Below are positions 6,021 to 6,198 of a stretch of DNA of 6,198 bases, piece by piece. The first letter of the stretch is position 1, and every line of letters begins with the position of its first letter. The DNA is from an uncultured Prevotellaceae bacterium (GTDB lineage Bacteria; Bacteroidota; Bacteroidia; Bacteroidales; Bacteroidaceae). A program made the translations under genes and the position numbers. Location of the stretch: assembly GCA_946415695.1 (NCBI GenBank), contig CAMKTM010000152.1, forward strand, positions 1 through 6,198. Reading direction: 5' to 3'. The notes beneath the pieces were generated by a model. That model made no database searches, was not told where the DNA came from, and was given only the letters and a program-made list of their open reading frames with translations.

Positions 6021-6036
6021 GTTGATACAGCGTGTT

Positions 6037-6124
6037 GTCAATAATGCTTAACCTTTATGACAATAATGCTTAACCTTTATGACAATAATGCTTAACCTTT
6101 ATGACAATAATGCTTAACCTTTAT
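6037..6124 (+). repeat. 22-bp unit repeated four times in direct tandem
   Basis: Four contiguous copies run at 6037-6058, 6059-6080, 6081-6102 and 6103-6124. Each unit consists of GACAATAATGCTTAACCT followed by TTAT. Copies 2-4 are identical and copy 1 differs at its second base (T for A). The period is about two helical turns of DNA, and there are no spacers between units. No replication or partition gene is nearby in the window to support an iteron role. Confidence 0.95.
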
Positions 6125-6198
6125 GGAGATATTTTTTTATTGGTGTCCGGGGAAGTTATTTCATTATCACAAGTTCTATCGCACGTCATCTCCAAAAA

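Larger units (their letters stand above)
5840..6198. other. Intergenic region without a convincing gene, rich in small repeats
   Basis: This 359-base stretch follows the glycosyltransferase stop and runs to the window edge. It contains a doubtful minus-strand ORF of 54 codons, a 6-bp hairpin at 5919-5933, and a 22-bp tandem repeat. A 7-bp inverted pair, TGGAGAT at 6124-6130 and ATCTCCA at 6188-6194, flanks the last segment. I found no TAnnTTTG box on either strand and no tRNA-like or rRNA-like sequence. Confidence 0.7.

Noticed and set aside
6037..6124. CRISPR array
   Set aside because: The 22-bp units are contiguous with no spacers, and there are no cas genes.
6037..6124. Promoter boxes within the 22-bp repeat (TAACCTTTAT)
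   Set aside because: The sequence resembles but does not match TAnnTTTG, and no gene follows within the window.
6124..6194. 7-bp inverted repeat TGGAGAT/ATCTCCA as ends of a small mobile element
   Set aside because: A 7-bp match across a 57-base interval is easily due to chance, and no target duplication or transposase is visible.

Overview
The window looks like chromosomal DNA from a member of the Bacteroidales, probably Prevotella-like. Three things support this: the proteins read like Bacteroidetes versions of their families, the trp genes run G-D-C-F-A with no trpB between trpF and trpA, and two intergenic boxes match the Bacteroidetes -7 promoter element TAnnTTTG. The genus is an inference.

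Bases 1-3905 hold the distal part of a tryptophan biosynthesis operon, all on the + strand: trpG (5' end outside the window), trpD, trpC, trpF and trpA. Together they cover glutamine amidotransfer to anthranilate synthase, phosphoribosyl transfer, isomerisation, indole-glycerol-phosphate formation and its cleavage to indole. trpE and trpB are not present and are presumably upstream. All five genes look intact, and the catalytic residues I could place are present.

The unusual part of the operon is its repeat load. A GC-rich palindromic repeat occurs three times: once at the 3' end of trpG, where it is translated as a C-terminal extension, and twice in opposite orientation inside the trpF reading frame. 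The trpG-trpD, trpD-trpC and trpC-trpF junctions each carry about four copies of a different 7-8 bp tandem repeat. The one between trpD and trpC is mirrored by an inverted array, giving a long imperfect hairpin.

Bases 3930-5839 hold two divergently transcribed genes of probable surface-polysaccharide metabolism: a left-handed beta-helix (hexapeptide) acyltransferase on the - strand, convergent with trpA, and a GT-B-type glycosyltransferase on the + strand. Each has a recognisable -7 box in the 137-bp region between them.

Bases 5840-6198 have no convincing gene. They contain a doubtful 54-codon minus-strand ORF, a small hairpin and a 22-bp sequence repeated four times head to tail. I see no phage, CRISPR, transposase, tRNA or rRNA, and no clear undescribed multi-gene system. 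The repeats embedded in and between the trp genes are what deserve a second look.
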